64,000 nt of DNA, taken from Litchfieldia alkalitelluris. GTDB lineage: Bacteria > Bacillota > Bacilli > Bacillales > Bacillaceae_L. This document shows, in pieces, positions 1 to 7,964 of the stretch (the first letter of the stretch is position 1; each line of letters begins with the position of its first letter). The stretch lies in assembly GCF_002019645.1 (NCBI RefSeq), contig NZ_KV917374.1, forward strand, positions 3,732,696 to 3,796,695. Reading direction: 5' to 3'. A model generated the notes under the pieces. The model was not told where the DNA came from. It worked only from the letters and a program-made list of their open reading frames with translations, and did not search any database. A program made the position numbers and the translations under genes.

Positions 1-1589
1 AATCCTTGATCTAAGAAAAGTTTCTCAAGCGCAAGATATGAAGCCCAACACTTACCTGCCATATATATATTGTTACGTGCTTGCCCTAACGAAACATCAA
101 GGCTATCATAAGTCGTAATTTCCGCTCCACCCATACAGCGAGTAGAGTCTAAGCCCATGATTCCATTTCTTTCTTCCGCAACTGGATGATCACGATTTAA
201 CATACTTTCGAAGCATTGTTCAAAAATAGTTAGATTCGCTTTCAACCATTCTTCATCTTTAGTTTGTTCATAATAAACAGCACCACATAATATCCAGTTT
301 ACAAGTTGTTCATGTGTCATATGTGAGAAACAACCATCTAATCCGTATAATTCATATGAAGAATACTCTGGTCTTGAGATCGTATTTGCAACACCCATAT
401 CATGTGTAAAGCTAAGTCCACCTGGATATACCTTGTCATCATTTGGAAAACGCACACCATCTTGGTAGCTAAATCGCTTGACGAACATGTCTAACTCATT
501 TTTGACAGTCCAAGGATTCATCTTTAATTCAAAGAACAGTTGATCGACAGTTAAATCGAACGTGTTCATCATTCGATATTCACCCTCATTAACTACCCAG
601 AATGGCTCTCCATCATTGTCTAGCAACTGAGTGCACCCATAATAGCTTCGAATAGAATGAGCTAATTGGAATTTTTGATCATCTGATAAATGGTCTGCTT
701 GTGAAACAAGGTTATTAGCATTCATTGCACGCTCGGCAATTTGTTCAAAATGATTTAAAGCGTACTGTGAAACAGCTTCGATATCTTTAAAGAAACGAGT
801 ATAATAATAACTTGTATCTAATCCCGCCGTAACAAGTCCACCTCGATAAAAGCTTATTGCAAATTTGTAAGTCTTTACCTCACCAGCTGGAACATCCATA
901 ATTATTGCTCCAATAGGTCCGAGGCCAAATGTCCAATTTTCTTCAAATGGAGTTGTTAAAATATTCTCCAAGCTAAAATGTAGAGCAGATTTAACATCTG
1001 AATCCGCCGAGGTCAAAGATGTTAGTCGCCCTTGCCCTATTCCTGCAATCCCATCAAGAGTATCATCCATTCTTCTCATCGAACTATAAACATCACTGCC
1101 TTCATACCCAAAGAAAGCCCTACGTGATTTTTCACCATTAGAGTTATCAATCGTAAGCTCAGCAAGTACTGCAGGTACTATAGTCATTTTTAAATCTTCT
1201 TCTGATGCATTCGCTGGATCTGGAACAGATTGAGCTTGAGAATAAACTCTAAAGGTTAAGTCTCCTGCTTTCCAAGTATCCGTTCCAAGTTGGAAATCAC
1301 GTTGAATTTTTTCATTAGCAAATGGGAAAATAATTTTTGGTTTATCTTGATCCGGATCTGGATTTTCAATATCATATCGTTTACTTTCATCTTCACTATA
1401 ATCAAAAAACGGAAGTGCTTCATAGATGCCTTCTTGGTCAGAAGATTCAACACCAATAAAAACATTTTTCTTTGGTGATCGACCAAGTTCCAAGTCTAGT
1501 CCACCACCACTACCTGGAAATCCAAGAGTAAAACTTGAAAACGAACCTATTGGTGAATGATGTGCATTAAAAAAGATATTTTTCGGCAT
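1..1589 (-). CDS. GH52 beta-xylosidase (3' end outside window)
   Basis: Partial gene: 529 residues are visible of a family that is usually about 705. The protein opens MPKNIFFNAHHSPIGSF and matches the GH52 beta-xylosidase pattern throughout (DESKRYDIENPDP, WTFGLGPIGA, VNEGEYRMMNTFDL, SFTHDMGVANT). Counting from the ATG at 1589, the glutamate of VNEGEYRM is residue 335 and the aspartate of TTYDSLD is residue 495. These are exactly the nucleophile and acid/base positions known in the Geobacillus stearothermophilus enzyme. The start has a GGGGA ribosome site. No signal peptide is visible, so it probably cleaves imported xylo-oligosaccharides to xylose in the cytoplasm. A XylR-type operator and cre lie upstream, and the neighbouring ABC importer fits substrate uptake. 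Confidence 0.95.
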   Translation of the reverse strand, partial: MPKNIFFNAHHSPIGSFSSFTLGFPGSGGGLDLELGRSPKKNVFIGVESSDQEGIYEALPFFDYSEDESKRYDIENPDPDQDKPKIIFPFANEKIQRDFQLGTDTWKAGDLTFRVYSQAQSVPDPANASEEDLKMTIVPAVLAELTIDNSNGEKSRRAFFGYEGSDVYSSMRRMDDTLDGIAGIGQGRLTSLTSADSDVKSALHFSLENILTTPFEENWTFGLGPIGAIIMDVPAGEVKTYKFAISFYRGGLVTAGLDTSYYYTRFFKDIEAVSQYALNHFEQIAERAMNANNLVSQADHLSDDQKFQLAHSIRSYYGCTQLLDNDGEPFWVVNEGEYRMMNTFDLTVDQLFFELKMNPWTVKNELDMFVKRFSYQDGVRFPNDDKVYPGGLSFTHDMGVANTISRPEYSSYELYGLDGCFSHMTHEQLVNWILCGAVYYEQTKDEEWLKANLTIFEQCFESMLNRDHPVAEERNGIMGLDSTRCMGGAEITTYDSLDVSLGQARNNIYMAGKCWASYLALEKLFLDQG

Positions 1590-1660
1590 TTTATCCCCAA
1601 CTTTCTTGATAATTATTAAAGATCATAGATAACTAATAATCTAGTTTGTATTCCAATAAA

Positions 1661-1687
1661 CTTAGTTTATCACACAAACAAACTAAG
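1661..1687 (-). promoter_or_regulatory. XylR-type operator (xylO)
   Basis: A 27-bp near-palindrome with arms CTTAGTTTAT and ACAAACTAAG. This is the TTAGTTTGTT/AATAAACTAA pattern of the Bacillus xylose-repressor operator. It begins at the end of the predicted -10 box of the xylosidase promoter, the usual position for XylR repression. A weaker related inverted pair (CTAGTTTGTA and ATAAACTTAG, 1641-1665) abuts it downstream and could be a second, imperfect operator. The XylR gene itself is not in the window. Confidence 0.8.
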
Positions 1688-1713
1688 TTATATATTTTTT
1701 TAAGCGTTTTCAA
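1687..1713 (-). promoter_or_regulatory. Probable sigma-A promoter of the xylosidase gene
   Basis: On the minus strand, TTGAAA (1708-1713) is followed after 15 bp by TATAAC (1687-1692). The spacer is short, but the position between the cre and the XylR operator makes it the likely promoter. Confidence 0.5.
1699..1712 (-). promoter_or_regulatory. cre-like site (CcpA)
   Basis: The minus strand reads TGAAAACGCTTAAA, close to the TGWAARCGYTWNCW catabolite-responsive consensus (one clear mismatch). It overlaps the predicted -35 box, consistent with glucose repression of the xylosidase. Confidence 0.55.
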
Positions 1714-1760
1714 TAATTTGTTTTTGTATATAAAAATAGACAATGAAGTATTCTTGTAAT

Positions 1761-1815
1761 GTAATTGAACATACCACTAAATAAAACTGCTATCTACTGG
1801 TATGTTCAGAATTAC
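1761..1815. repeat. Long inverted repeat between ABC operon and xylosidase promoter
   Basis: GTAATT-GAACATACCA (1761-1776) is mirrored by TGGTATGTTC-GAATTAC (1798-1815), giving a stem of 11 perfect pairs extended to about 16 with a small bulge and a loop of about 21 nt. No T-run follows on either strand, so it is not a classical intrinsic terminator. It may protect the 3' end of the permease mRNA or act as a binding site. Confidence 0.5.
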
Positions 1816-1842
1816 AACTATGAAAATATAATTTAAATTCTA

Positions 1843-2733
1843 TTAACCTTTAACAGATCCTGCTGCAATTCCTTCTACAATTCGATTACTTAAGAAGAAG
1901 AACGCAATCAAGATAGGTATGATACTAATCATTAACGTTGCACCAATTGCACCCCAATCGGTTGCATATTGTCCGATAAAGTTTTGAATACCAACGGTTA
2001 ACGTTTTATACTTATCCGAGCTAATAAACGTATTTACAAAAACAAACTCATTCCAGTTGTAAATCATATTAATGATTACAGTTGTCGAAATAACTGGAGT
2101 TGTCATTGGTAATGTAATTTGGAAGAAGATACGGTGTATTGAACAACCGTCCATTACTGCAGCTTCTTCAACTTCGCGAGGTAAGGTGTGATAGAAACCT
2201 AATAAAATCATAATCGTTAATGGTAAATTAAATGCTGTATACGTCAAAATGATTGCCAATGGGTGATCAATCAAATTCAAACCTAAGAAAAACTGGAACA
2301 ATGGGATTAATGTTGAGTGAACTGGAATCATAATTCCAATCATAAACAACCCAAGAACTAACTTACTTAACTTCCATTGCATACGTGTGATTGCAAAAGT
2401 AACAAAGCTTGCCAATAAAACGGTTAATACAACTGCAACTACTGTGACCAAAACACTATTGAAGAAGTATAAATCAATATTGCCTTGATTCCATACGGTT
2501 GTATAGTTTTCCCATTTAGGGCTTTCTGGCAATGCAAATGGTGAATTACTAAATATCTCAGCATCTCCTTTTAAAGAGAAGAAAAGCAACCAGATAAGTG
2601 GATAAATTTGTAATACCGCAATGATGCCTAAAATGATATATAATACCGTTTTTCCTAGACGGCTAAAAAGTGTGTGTTTTTCTTTTTGAATGGGTAGATT
2701 TTTATTCAATTGTTGATTTGTTTTAAATTCCAT
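1843..2733 (-). CDS. ABC sugar transporter permease (MalG/AraQ type)
   Basis: A 296-residue inner-membrane permease of the carbohydrate uptake CUT1 family. It has a hydrophilic N terminus, about six hydrophobic segments and the EAA cytoplasmic loop that contacts the ATPase (EEAAVMDGCSIHRIFFQITLP, around residue 190). It ends in a typical GSVKG tail. It lies 15 bp downstream of the other permease in a binding protein-permease-permease operon. No ATPase gene is present, as is common where a shared MsmX-type ATPase energises several importers. By its place next to a GH52 xylosidase and a YesMN-type system it probably imports xylo-oligosaccharides (XynG-like), which is inference from context. Confidence 0.9.
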   Translation of the reverse strand: MEFKTNQQLNKNLPIQKEKHTLFSRLGKTVLYIILGIIAVLQIYPLIWLLFFSLKGDAEIFSNSPFALPESPKWENYTTVWNQGNIDLYFFNSVLVTVVAVVLTVLLASFVTFAITRMQWKLSKLVLGLFMIGIMIPVHSTLIPLFQFFLGLNLIDHPLAIILTYTAFNLPLTIMILLGFYHTLPREVEEAAVMDGCSIHRIFFQITLPMTTPVISTTVIINMIYNWNEFVFVNTFISSDKYKTLTVGIQNFIGQYATDWGAIGATLMISIIPILIAFFFLSNRIVEGIAAGSVKG

Positions 2734-2748
2734 CTTTAGCTCGCCTCC

Positions 2749-3627
2749 TTAGTATTGAAGTTCTTCTTTCGTTGCGGTTAACTTACGAATTAGCCAAGTA
2801 ATAACTAAACATATAATTAATAAGAAGAAACCAATTGAACTACCATATCCGAAATCATAGGTTCCAAATGCTTTTTGGTACATGTATGAAGCCATAACTT
2901 CACTTGAACCGTTTGGTCCTCCACCTGTCATTACGTAAATTAAATCAAAGTACTTTAATGACCCTACGATCGCTAGTACAATCGTCACTTTAATTACACC
3001 TGCAATTAATGGTACTTTTATTTTCCAAGCAATTTGCAGTGGATTAGCTCCATCGATTTTAGCTGCTTCAACTAATGAATCCGGAATGTTCTTTAATGCA
3101 GCATAATAGATTAAGATATAAAACCCTGCATATTGCCAAATAATCGGTACAAACAGAGCTTGTAATACAAGATTCGGTTCTGCAAGCCATGCAGGAGGGT
3201 TATCAACACCAAACGTCATTAGCAAACTGTTCACAAGTCCATTTGAAGGATGGTATACTTTTAACCAAAGCTGAGCAATGGCAACAGAGGATAACAGCAT
3301 TGGAATTAGATAGATTTTTCTTAAGAGATTTGCTCCCTTAATTTTACTTGCGAGGATAAGAGAGATAATTAGATATCCTATTAAACTTACCGTAGAGAAA
3401 ATAGCTAGAAGAAATGAATGATAGGCACTATCCCAAAACATAGCGTCTTTCATTAACTTAGTGTAATTTTCCAACCCAATAAAAGTCATTTCACCAATTC
3501 CATCCCACTTCATTAAGCCGTAATAGCCTGTCATAAGGATTGGGACATATATTAATGCGATAAGAACTAAAAGTGCTGGAAGTACATATAATGCGATAAC
3601 TGTCTTGTTGGACATAACTTTATTCAT
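2749..3627 (-). CDS. ABC sugar transporter permease (MalF/UgpA type)
   Basis: A 292-residue CUT1 permease with six predicted membrane segments and an EAA loop (VEAAKIDGANPLQIAWKIKVPL, around residue 190). It pairs with the downstream permease to form the transmembrane channel. Its start is separated from the binding-protein gene by 163 bp containing a hairpin and a cre-like site, so it is probably transcribed by read-through at a lower level than the binding protein. Likely substrate is a plant-derived oligosaccharide, most plausibly xylo-oligosaccharide (XynF-like). Confidence 0.9.
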   Translation of the reverse strand: MNKVMSNKTVIALYVLPALLVLIALIYVPILMTGYYGLMKWDGIGEMTFIGLENYTKLMKDAMFWDSAYHSFLLAIFSTVSLIGYLIISLILASKIKGANLLRKIYLIPMLLSSVAIAQLWLKVYHPSNGLVNSLLMTFGVDNPPAWLAEPNLVLQALFVPIIWQYAGFYILIYYAALKNIPDSLVEAAKIDGANPLQIAWKIKVPLIAGVIKVTIVLAIVGSLKYFDLIYVMTGGGPNGSSEVMASYMYQKAFGTYDFGYGSSIGFFLLIICLVITWLIRKLTATKEELQY

Positions 3628-3691
3628 AACGTTGTTTCAGTCCCTTCTTAACGATGAAATTTCTTTTCACCACAACCATATATTTTTTATT

Positions 3692-3730
3692 GAAAAAGAC
3701 ATACCAGAAAACTACAGATATGTCTTTTTC
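3692..3730 (-). terminator. Intercistronic hairpin between binding protein and permeases
   Basis: A perfect 12-bp stem, GAAAAAGACATA with TATGTCTTTTTC, and a 15-nt loop. On the minus strand the stem ends in CTTTTTC, so it can act as a partial terminator or 3'-end stabiliser. That would make the binding protein more abundant than the permeases, a common arrangement in ABC operons. Confidence 0.6.
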
Positions 3731-3762
3731 ACGTTAATTGATATTTAATTACACTCTTTTTC

Positions 3763-3776
3763 TAAAAGCGTTTACT
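3763..3776 (-). promoter_or_regulatory. cre-like site
   Basis: The minus strand reads AGTAAACGCTTTTA, about two mismatches from TGWAARCGYTWNCW. It lies just after the binding-protein stop codon and could act as a roadblock. Weak alone; supported by two other cre-like sites in the same cluster. Confidence 0.35.
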
Positions 3777-3790
3777 AAACTAGCCTTTAA

Positions 3791-5095
3791 TTATTCCTCG
3801 CTAGCAAGTGCTTCTTCATGCTTTTTCGCAAACTCTTCAGGAGTAATTTGACCACCAAATAGTGATTGAATCATATTTAAGTGTTCATTTGCAACACCGG
3901 CACTCATTTGTACGTCTGCGTATAGAGTAATATTGCTTGCATTTGCTAATTCATTTAATACATCAATATACATTTGTGGAAGATCTACAGATTCTGTATC
4001 AACCTTTGTTGCTGGGATAACACCTGCATCTGTTACAGAACGTTCTCCCCATTTCTCAACAAAGAATGAGACAAATTTCTTTGCTTCTTCTTTCACTTCT
4101 GAATCCTCAGCTACGAATAATCCAACACCTGGTCCACCTACGAAACTATTAATATCTCCTTTTCCACCTTCTACAGTTGGAAACTTGAAGAATCCGATAG
4201 AATCTCTAAATTCTTGTGGAACATCTTCATTTGTTGTATAGTTTGGTAACTCCCATGAACCCATAAGATACATAGCAGCTTGATTGTTCATGAATGGACC
4301 CTTTGCTTCATCATTTGATAAACCATTAAATCCTTTAACGAACGCATTCATATCAGCTAATGTTTGAATCTCTTGGGCAGCTTGAATTAATGCTGGATCT
4401 TCAAATGTTCCAGTACGATTAATTGCATTTGTTAATGTTTCTGGCCCACCGATACGATCTGCAAGATACATATACCACATAGAACCAGTCCAACGGTCTT
4501 TATTACCAACAGTAATTGGTGTAACACCATTATCAGCAAGCGTTTTCACTACATTCTTAAATTCTTCATAAGTTTGCGGTACTTCTAAGTTGTGTTCAGC
4601 AAAAATAGTCTTATTATAATAAATTGGAGCGATATTTAACTCTAAAGGCAGTCCATAAGTTTTTTCATCAACTGCGAACGCTTCAGTTGTGCCACTAATG
4701 AAATTTTCACCTTTTATATCATCTAATTCTGCAAACATGTTACCATTTGCATAGGGCTCAAGGAAACCAGCTGCCCATGTTAACCCAACATCAGGAAGTT
4801 CATTTGAAGCAGCTAATACTTTAAGCTTCTCTTTGTATTGTTCAACAGATAAGATATCTAATTGAACTTTCACTCCTGGATTTGTTTCTTCAAATTCTGC
4901 TACGATGTCTTGAACAATTCCATGATGTTGTTTAGCACTACCTTCAGGCCATAAATGCATGAACTTTATTGTCGTTTGATCAGAAGATGAATCACCTTCA
5001 TTTCCATTACTTGAATCAGAACCAGAGCATCCTGAAAGAATTAAAGATACTACTAACATGCTCATAAGCAAAAGTGTAATCGCTTTCCTTTTCAT
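3791..5095 (-). CDS. Extracellular sugar-binding lipoprotein of ABC importer
   Basis: A 434-residue substrate-binding protein of the CUT1 family. It has a lipoprotein signal peptide with lipobox LILSGC (Cys about residue 23), so it is anchored on the outer face of the membrane. The mature part has the usual family landmarks (TTIKFMHLWPEG near the N terminus, DVGLTWAAGF, PLELNIAPIYYNK, the ALASEE tail). It is the first gene of the transport operon, downstream of the two-component pair and separated from it by a terminator, with a cre-like site in its promoter region. In Geobacillus the equivalent XynE binds short xylo-oligosaccharides; that substrate is inferred from the adjacent GH52 gene, not from the sequence. 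Confidence 0.9.
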   Translation of the reverse strand: MKRKAITLLLMSMLVVSLILSGCSGSDSSNGNEGDSSSDQTTIKFMHLWPEGSAKQHHGIVQDIVAEFEETNPGVKVQLDILSVEQYKEKLKVLAASNELPDVGLTWAAGFLEPYANGNMFAELDDIKGENFISGTTEAFAVDEKTYGLPLELNIAPIYYNKTIFAEHNLEVPQTYEEFKNVVKTLADNGVTPITVGNKDRWTGSMWYMYLADRIGGPETLTNAINRTGTFEDPALIQAAQEIQTLADMNAFVKGFNGLSNDEAKGPFMNNQAAMYLMGSWELPNYTTNEDVPQEFRDSIGFFKFPTVEGGKGDINSFVGGPGVGLFVAEDSEVKEEAKKFVSFFVEKWGERSVTDAGVIPATKVDTESVDLPQMYIDVLNELANASNITLYADVQMSAGVANEHLNMIQSLFGGQITPEEFAKKHEEALASEE

Positions 5096-5141
5096 TACTT
5101 GTTTCCCCCTTTATATAATTGCTACAGTTATTATTTTAGCA

Positions 5142-5155
5142 GTTAAACGCTTTCA
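5142..5155 (-). promoter_or_regulatory. cre-like site upstream of binding-protein gene
   Basis: The plus strand reads GTTAAACGCTTTCA (minus strand TGAAAGCGTTTAAC), near-consensus for CcpA binding. It lies about 50 bp upstream of the start codon in the probable promoter. Confidence 0.55.
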
Positions 5156-5195
5156 AAAAAGGTACCTATCATTGGGCAAAATACTCTTATTTTTA

Positions 5196-5227
5196 GAAAA
5201 AGCCCTTTTCCGGAGAAAAAGGCTTTC
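5196..5227 (-). terminator. Rho-independent terminator after response-regulator gene
   Basis: Stem GAAAGCC-TTTTTCTCC paired with GGAAAAG-GGCTTTTTC on the minus strand, followed by TAAAAAT. It lies 9 bp after the stop codon of the regulator and separates regulatory from transport genes. Confidence 0.75.
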
Positions 5228-5235
5228 AAATTGCT

Positions 5236-6018
5236 CTATTTTTCTTCAAGTGCAAGTTTTCTATATTTACTAGGAGTAAGGCCTTCATGTTCTTTAAATA
5301 ACTTAATAAAATACTTAGAAGTTCCATAACCAGCTTCTTCAGCAATTTCGTTAACTGTCTTTTTTGTATTAATTAGTAACTGTTTCGCAAGCTGAAGACG
5401 GCTTCGAGTTACATATTCGCTGAAGTTCATATTCACTTGATCTTTGAATAAAACACTTAAATAACTTGGATTTAAATGAACATGTTTTGCCACATCATTT
5501 AAGGTCAATGGATGACTCAAATGGTCATCAACATATTTAATTGCCTTTGTTATTGGAGACTCTTCTTTTTGATCATCAAGTTTGATATCTACTAACTTTG
5601 AATCAACCACCTTTTGAATCATCCCAATTCTCTCTCGATTAGCCTCATATTCTAGTGCCTCTTCTACAACCTCAATCAACTTTAATTTGTTAACTGGTTT
5701 TAACAAGTAATTATGAACACCTAGCCTTATTGCTTCCTGTGCATAGGAAAACTCCGAATAAGCAGAAATAACGATCACAACCGGAACTTGTTTTTGTTTT
5801 TTTAATGTATCCAACATTTCTAAACCTGTCATTTCGGGCATACTAATATCAGTTAAAAGCAAATGAACCTTTTGCTTACTTATAATCTCAAGTGATTCGG
5901 AACTACTTTCTGCACTTATAATTTCATAGTTCCCCTTCGACCAGGTTTCCAGGGCTTTTTTGAGACCTTGTCTTGTTCTGGGTTCATCATCAACAATTAA
6001 AATTGTTTTTTGAATCAT
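5236..6018 (-). CDS. Response regulator, YesN/AraC type
   Basis: A 260-residue regulator. The N-terminal receiver domain has the acidic pocket VDDEPR, the phosphoacceptor Asp in LLLTDISMPEMTG (about residue 57) and the conserved Lys of YLLKPVNK. The C-terminal about 100 residues form an AraC-type double helix-turn-helix (LTLNDVAKHVHLNPSYLSVLFK, then IAEEAGYGTSKYFIKLFKEHEG). It overlaps the kinase gene by four bases (ATGA), so the two are translationally coupled. It presumably activates the adjacent sugar importer when the kinase senses extracellular oligosaccharide, as XynC does in Geobacillus; the assignment is by family and position. Confidence 0.92.
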   Translation of the reverse strand: MIQKTILIVDDEPRTRQGLKKALETWSKGNYEIISAESSSESLEIISKQKVHLLLTDISMPEMTGLEMLDTLKKQKQVPVVIVISAYSEFSYAQEAIRLGVHNYLLKPVNKLKLIEVVEEALEYEANRERIGMIQKVVDSKLVDIKLDDQKEESPITKAIKYVDDHLSHPLTLNDVAKHVHLNPSYLSVLFKDQVNMNFSEYVTRSRLQLAKQLLINTKKTVNEIAEEAGYGTSKYFIKLFKEHEGLTPSKYRKLALEEK

Positions 6019-7760
6019 AATGACCGTATACCTCCTGTTAAGGGGATTTCAAATTCAAAACATGTCCCCTTATTCACTTCACTCGTGATAGAAATACCTT
6101 TATATGTTGAATCCTGGTAATATAGCTGCAACCTCTTATTTACATTAGCAATTGCTACACCATTTCCTTTCAATGATGAGACTTCGCCTGTTTCTACTTG
6201 TCTTAAGATTCGTTCTATCGTCTCTTTGTCCATTCCTATACCATCATCAATGACCTTAATTACTAGGTGATTATCATTCTCTGCTGGTTGTAAGACTACT
6301 TTTACAGTACCTGGGCCTGTTTTATTTCCAATCCCATGTGAGATCGCATTTTCAACTAATGGTTGGATAAGCAACTTTGGAATTTGTAGGTATTCAAATT
6401 CCTTTGATACCTCTATACTATAGCTAAAGCGGTCCCCAAATCTAATTTTCATAATTCGCATATATCTTTCTATATGCTCTAAAGCCTGTTTTACAGTAAC
6501 CCATTCGTTCTTTTCTTGATTGCTTATTGTATAGCGAAATAACTCACTCATACTGATAACGATTTCAGCTAATTCGTCTTCCTCTTTTTCCTCTAATGAC
6601 CAGTATAGTGCATCAAGAGTATTGAATAAAAAATGTGGATTTATTTGTGCTTGTAACGCTTTTAATTCTGTCCTGCTTCGAATTAGTTCTTTCTCGTAGA
6701 CTACTTGAATTAAATGGTTCGTATTGTCTACTAATTGGTTATACGATTGGTTTAAATGCTTAATCTCTATTGTAGATGCAGTTTCTGGATTTTTTCGTAA
6801 TTCCCCACGTTTAGCATTTAACATTGTTTTGGTTAATTGATTAATTGGCCTTGTAATCATGGTTGATAATATATAGGAAAAGAAAATAAATATAAGAATC
6901 CCAATCACACCAGAAAGAATAATCGTTGACCGTACTACAGATATTCCACCCATCAAGGTTTCAACAGGGGTTAATATTGTTAAGGTCCAATTAGTTGTAA
7001 CTGACTCCTCTTTCGTTAAGATATACTCTTTTTCTCCTATATGAATATTGCTCTCATGTTCACTTAATAATTGAGAAATATCGCCTTGATAATTAGAGGT
7101 AATCGGTTGTTGATATTGATCGACTAAAATCATGAATTCGTCCATTCGACCATGATCCACAAAATCAAAGTAGTTTGCATTTATTTGAACTACTAGGTAG
7201 CCACCAGATGAAAACCACCTATCTATTAGACTCACTCTTCGAATTGCTAGAAAAAAACCTGGTTCTTTTGGGTCCTCTCCGATCCATACAAGCTTTCCCT
7301 TAGCCTCATTCGCAGCTCTTATCCACTCAATCTCAAGACGACTATATAAAGAGATCTCATCAAGAGGAAGGATCTTCTGATAATCAGAAGTATATAATTC
7401 AAAATTTGATATCCCATTCGAGTAAGCTTGAAAAGAATTAGCAATTTGCATAAGATTCTGCTTTTGTCCATAACTTATCGGCATTCCACTATTATAGTTT
7501 AATAGTTGCTGTTGAACGGTTGGATTTGTGACTACTTGATTCGAAAGCATGTCAATTTGCTTATATAGTGAATCTACTCTTCCCGTTGCTTGAACTGCAG
7601 TTTGACGTATTTGCTTTTGTGCGTTGTTTTTTAACAAATCAGATACTTGATTAAAAATGACAACACCAACAAAAAACAACACAATCATCATTACTAGTAA
7701 AAATACGATTAAGATTTGGTTTCTTAATGTATTATATTTTTTCAGTTCCCATTTTTTCAT
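6015..7760 (-). CDS. Sensor histidine kinase, YesM type
   Basis: A 581-residue membrane sensor. Transmembrane segment 1 is near residues 15-37, followed by an extracellular region of about 240 residues, segment 2 near 275-297 and a HAMP domain. The His_kinase domain has INPHFLFNTLDALYWS (phospho-His about residue 375), and the HATPase has the N box NAISHG and G box DDGIGM. The start ATG follows GGGTGG. It is co-transcribed with the YesN-type regulator. This family senses carbohydrates directly or through a binding protein and controls neighbouring sugar transport genes; here the neighbours point to xylo-oligosaccharides. Confidence 0.92.
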   Translation of the reverse strand: MKKWELKKYNTLRNQILIVFLLVMMIVLFFVGVVIFNQVSDLLKNNAQKQIRQTAVQATGRVDSLYKQIDMLSNQVVTNPTVQQQLLNYNSGMPISYGQKQNLMQIANSFQAYSNGISNFELYTSDYQKILPLDEISLYSRLEIEWIRAANEAKGKLVWIGEDPKEPGFFLAIRRVSLIDRWFSSGGYLVVQINANYFDFVDHGRMDEFMILVDQYQQPITSNYQGDISQLLSEHESNIHIGEKEYILTKEESVTTNWTLTILTPVETLMGGISVVRSTIILSGVIGILIFIFFSYILSTMITRPINQLTKTMLNAKRGELRKNPETASTIEIKHLNQSYNQLVDNTNHLIQVVYEKELIRSRTELKALQAQINPHFLFNTLDALYWSLEEKEEDELAEIVISMSELFRYTISNQEKNEWVTVKQALEHIERYMRIMKIRFGDRFSYSIEVSKEFEYLQIPKLLIQPLVENAISHGIGNKTGPGTVKVVLQPAENDNHLVIKVIDDGIGMDKETIERILRQVETGEVSSLKGNGVAIANVNKRLQLYYQDSTYKGISITSEVNKGTCFEFEIPLTGGIRSL

Positions 7761-7843
7761 TCATACCACCCTTATATAAAAAATGCTATGGAAAGCGGTT
7801 TAGATATAACTTTACCATAAAAAAATTGCTTGAACAGTAATTT

Positions 7844-7857
7844 TTTAAGCGGTTTCA
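7844..7857. promoter_or_regulatory. cre-like site in kinase/peptidase divergent region
   Basis: TTTAAGCGGTTTCA matches TGWAANCGNTNWCA at 13 of 14 positions. A second AAGCGGTTTA core lies at 7794-7803 but matches less well. The site lies between the divergent kinase and M42 peptidase genes, 87 bp upstream of the kinase start. Confidence 0.5.
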
Positions 7858-7916
7858 TATGAATGCCCTCTACTTTCTATTAAACTAGATGTCTTTCACC
7901 CCTTTAGTAAAAATTG

Positions 7917-7922
7917 TATAAT
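7917..7922 (+). promoter_or_regulatory. -10 box of M42 peptidase promoter
   Basis: A perfect TATAAT 43 bp before the preferred TTG start. The -35 region 17 bp upstream (TTTCAC) is poor. Confidence 0.45.
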
Positions 7923-7964
7923 AAGTAAGAACACTAAAAGTGAAAGTTGAAAGGAGATAAATCA

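Noticed and set aside
1256-1486. Short frames on both strands within the first 1.6 kb
   Set aside because: They are shadows of the GH52 gene, whose frame is fixed by the catalytic residues.
7789-7803. Second cre in the kinase promoter region (TGGAAAGCGGTTTA)
   Set aside because: The CG step is one base out of register with the consensus and several positions fail.
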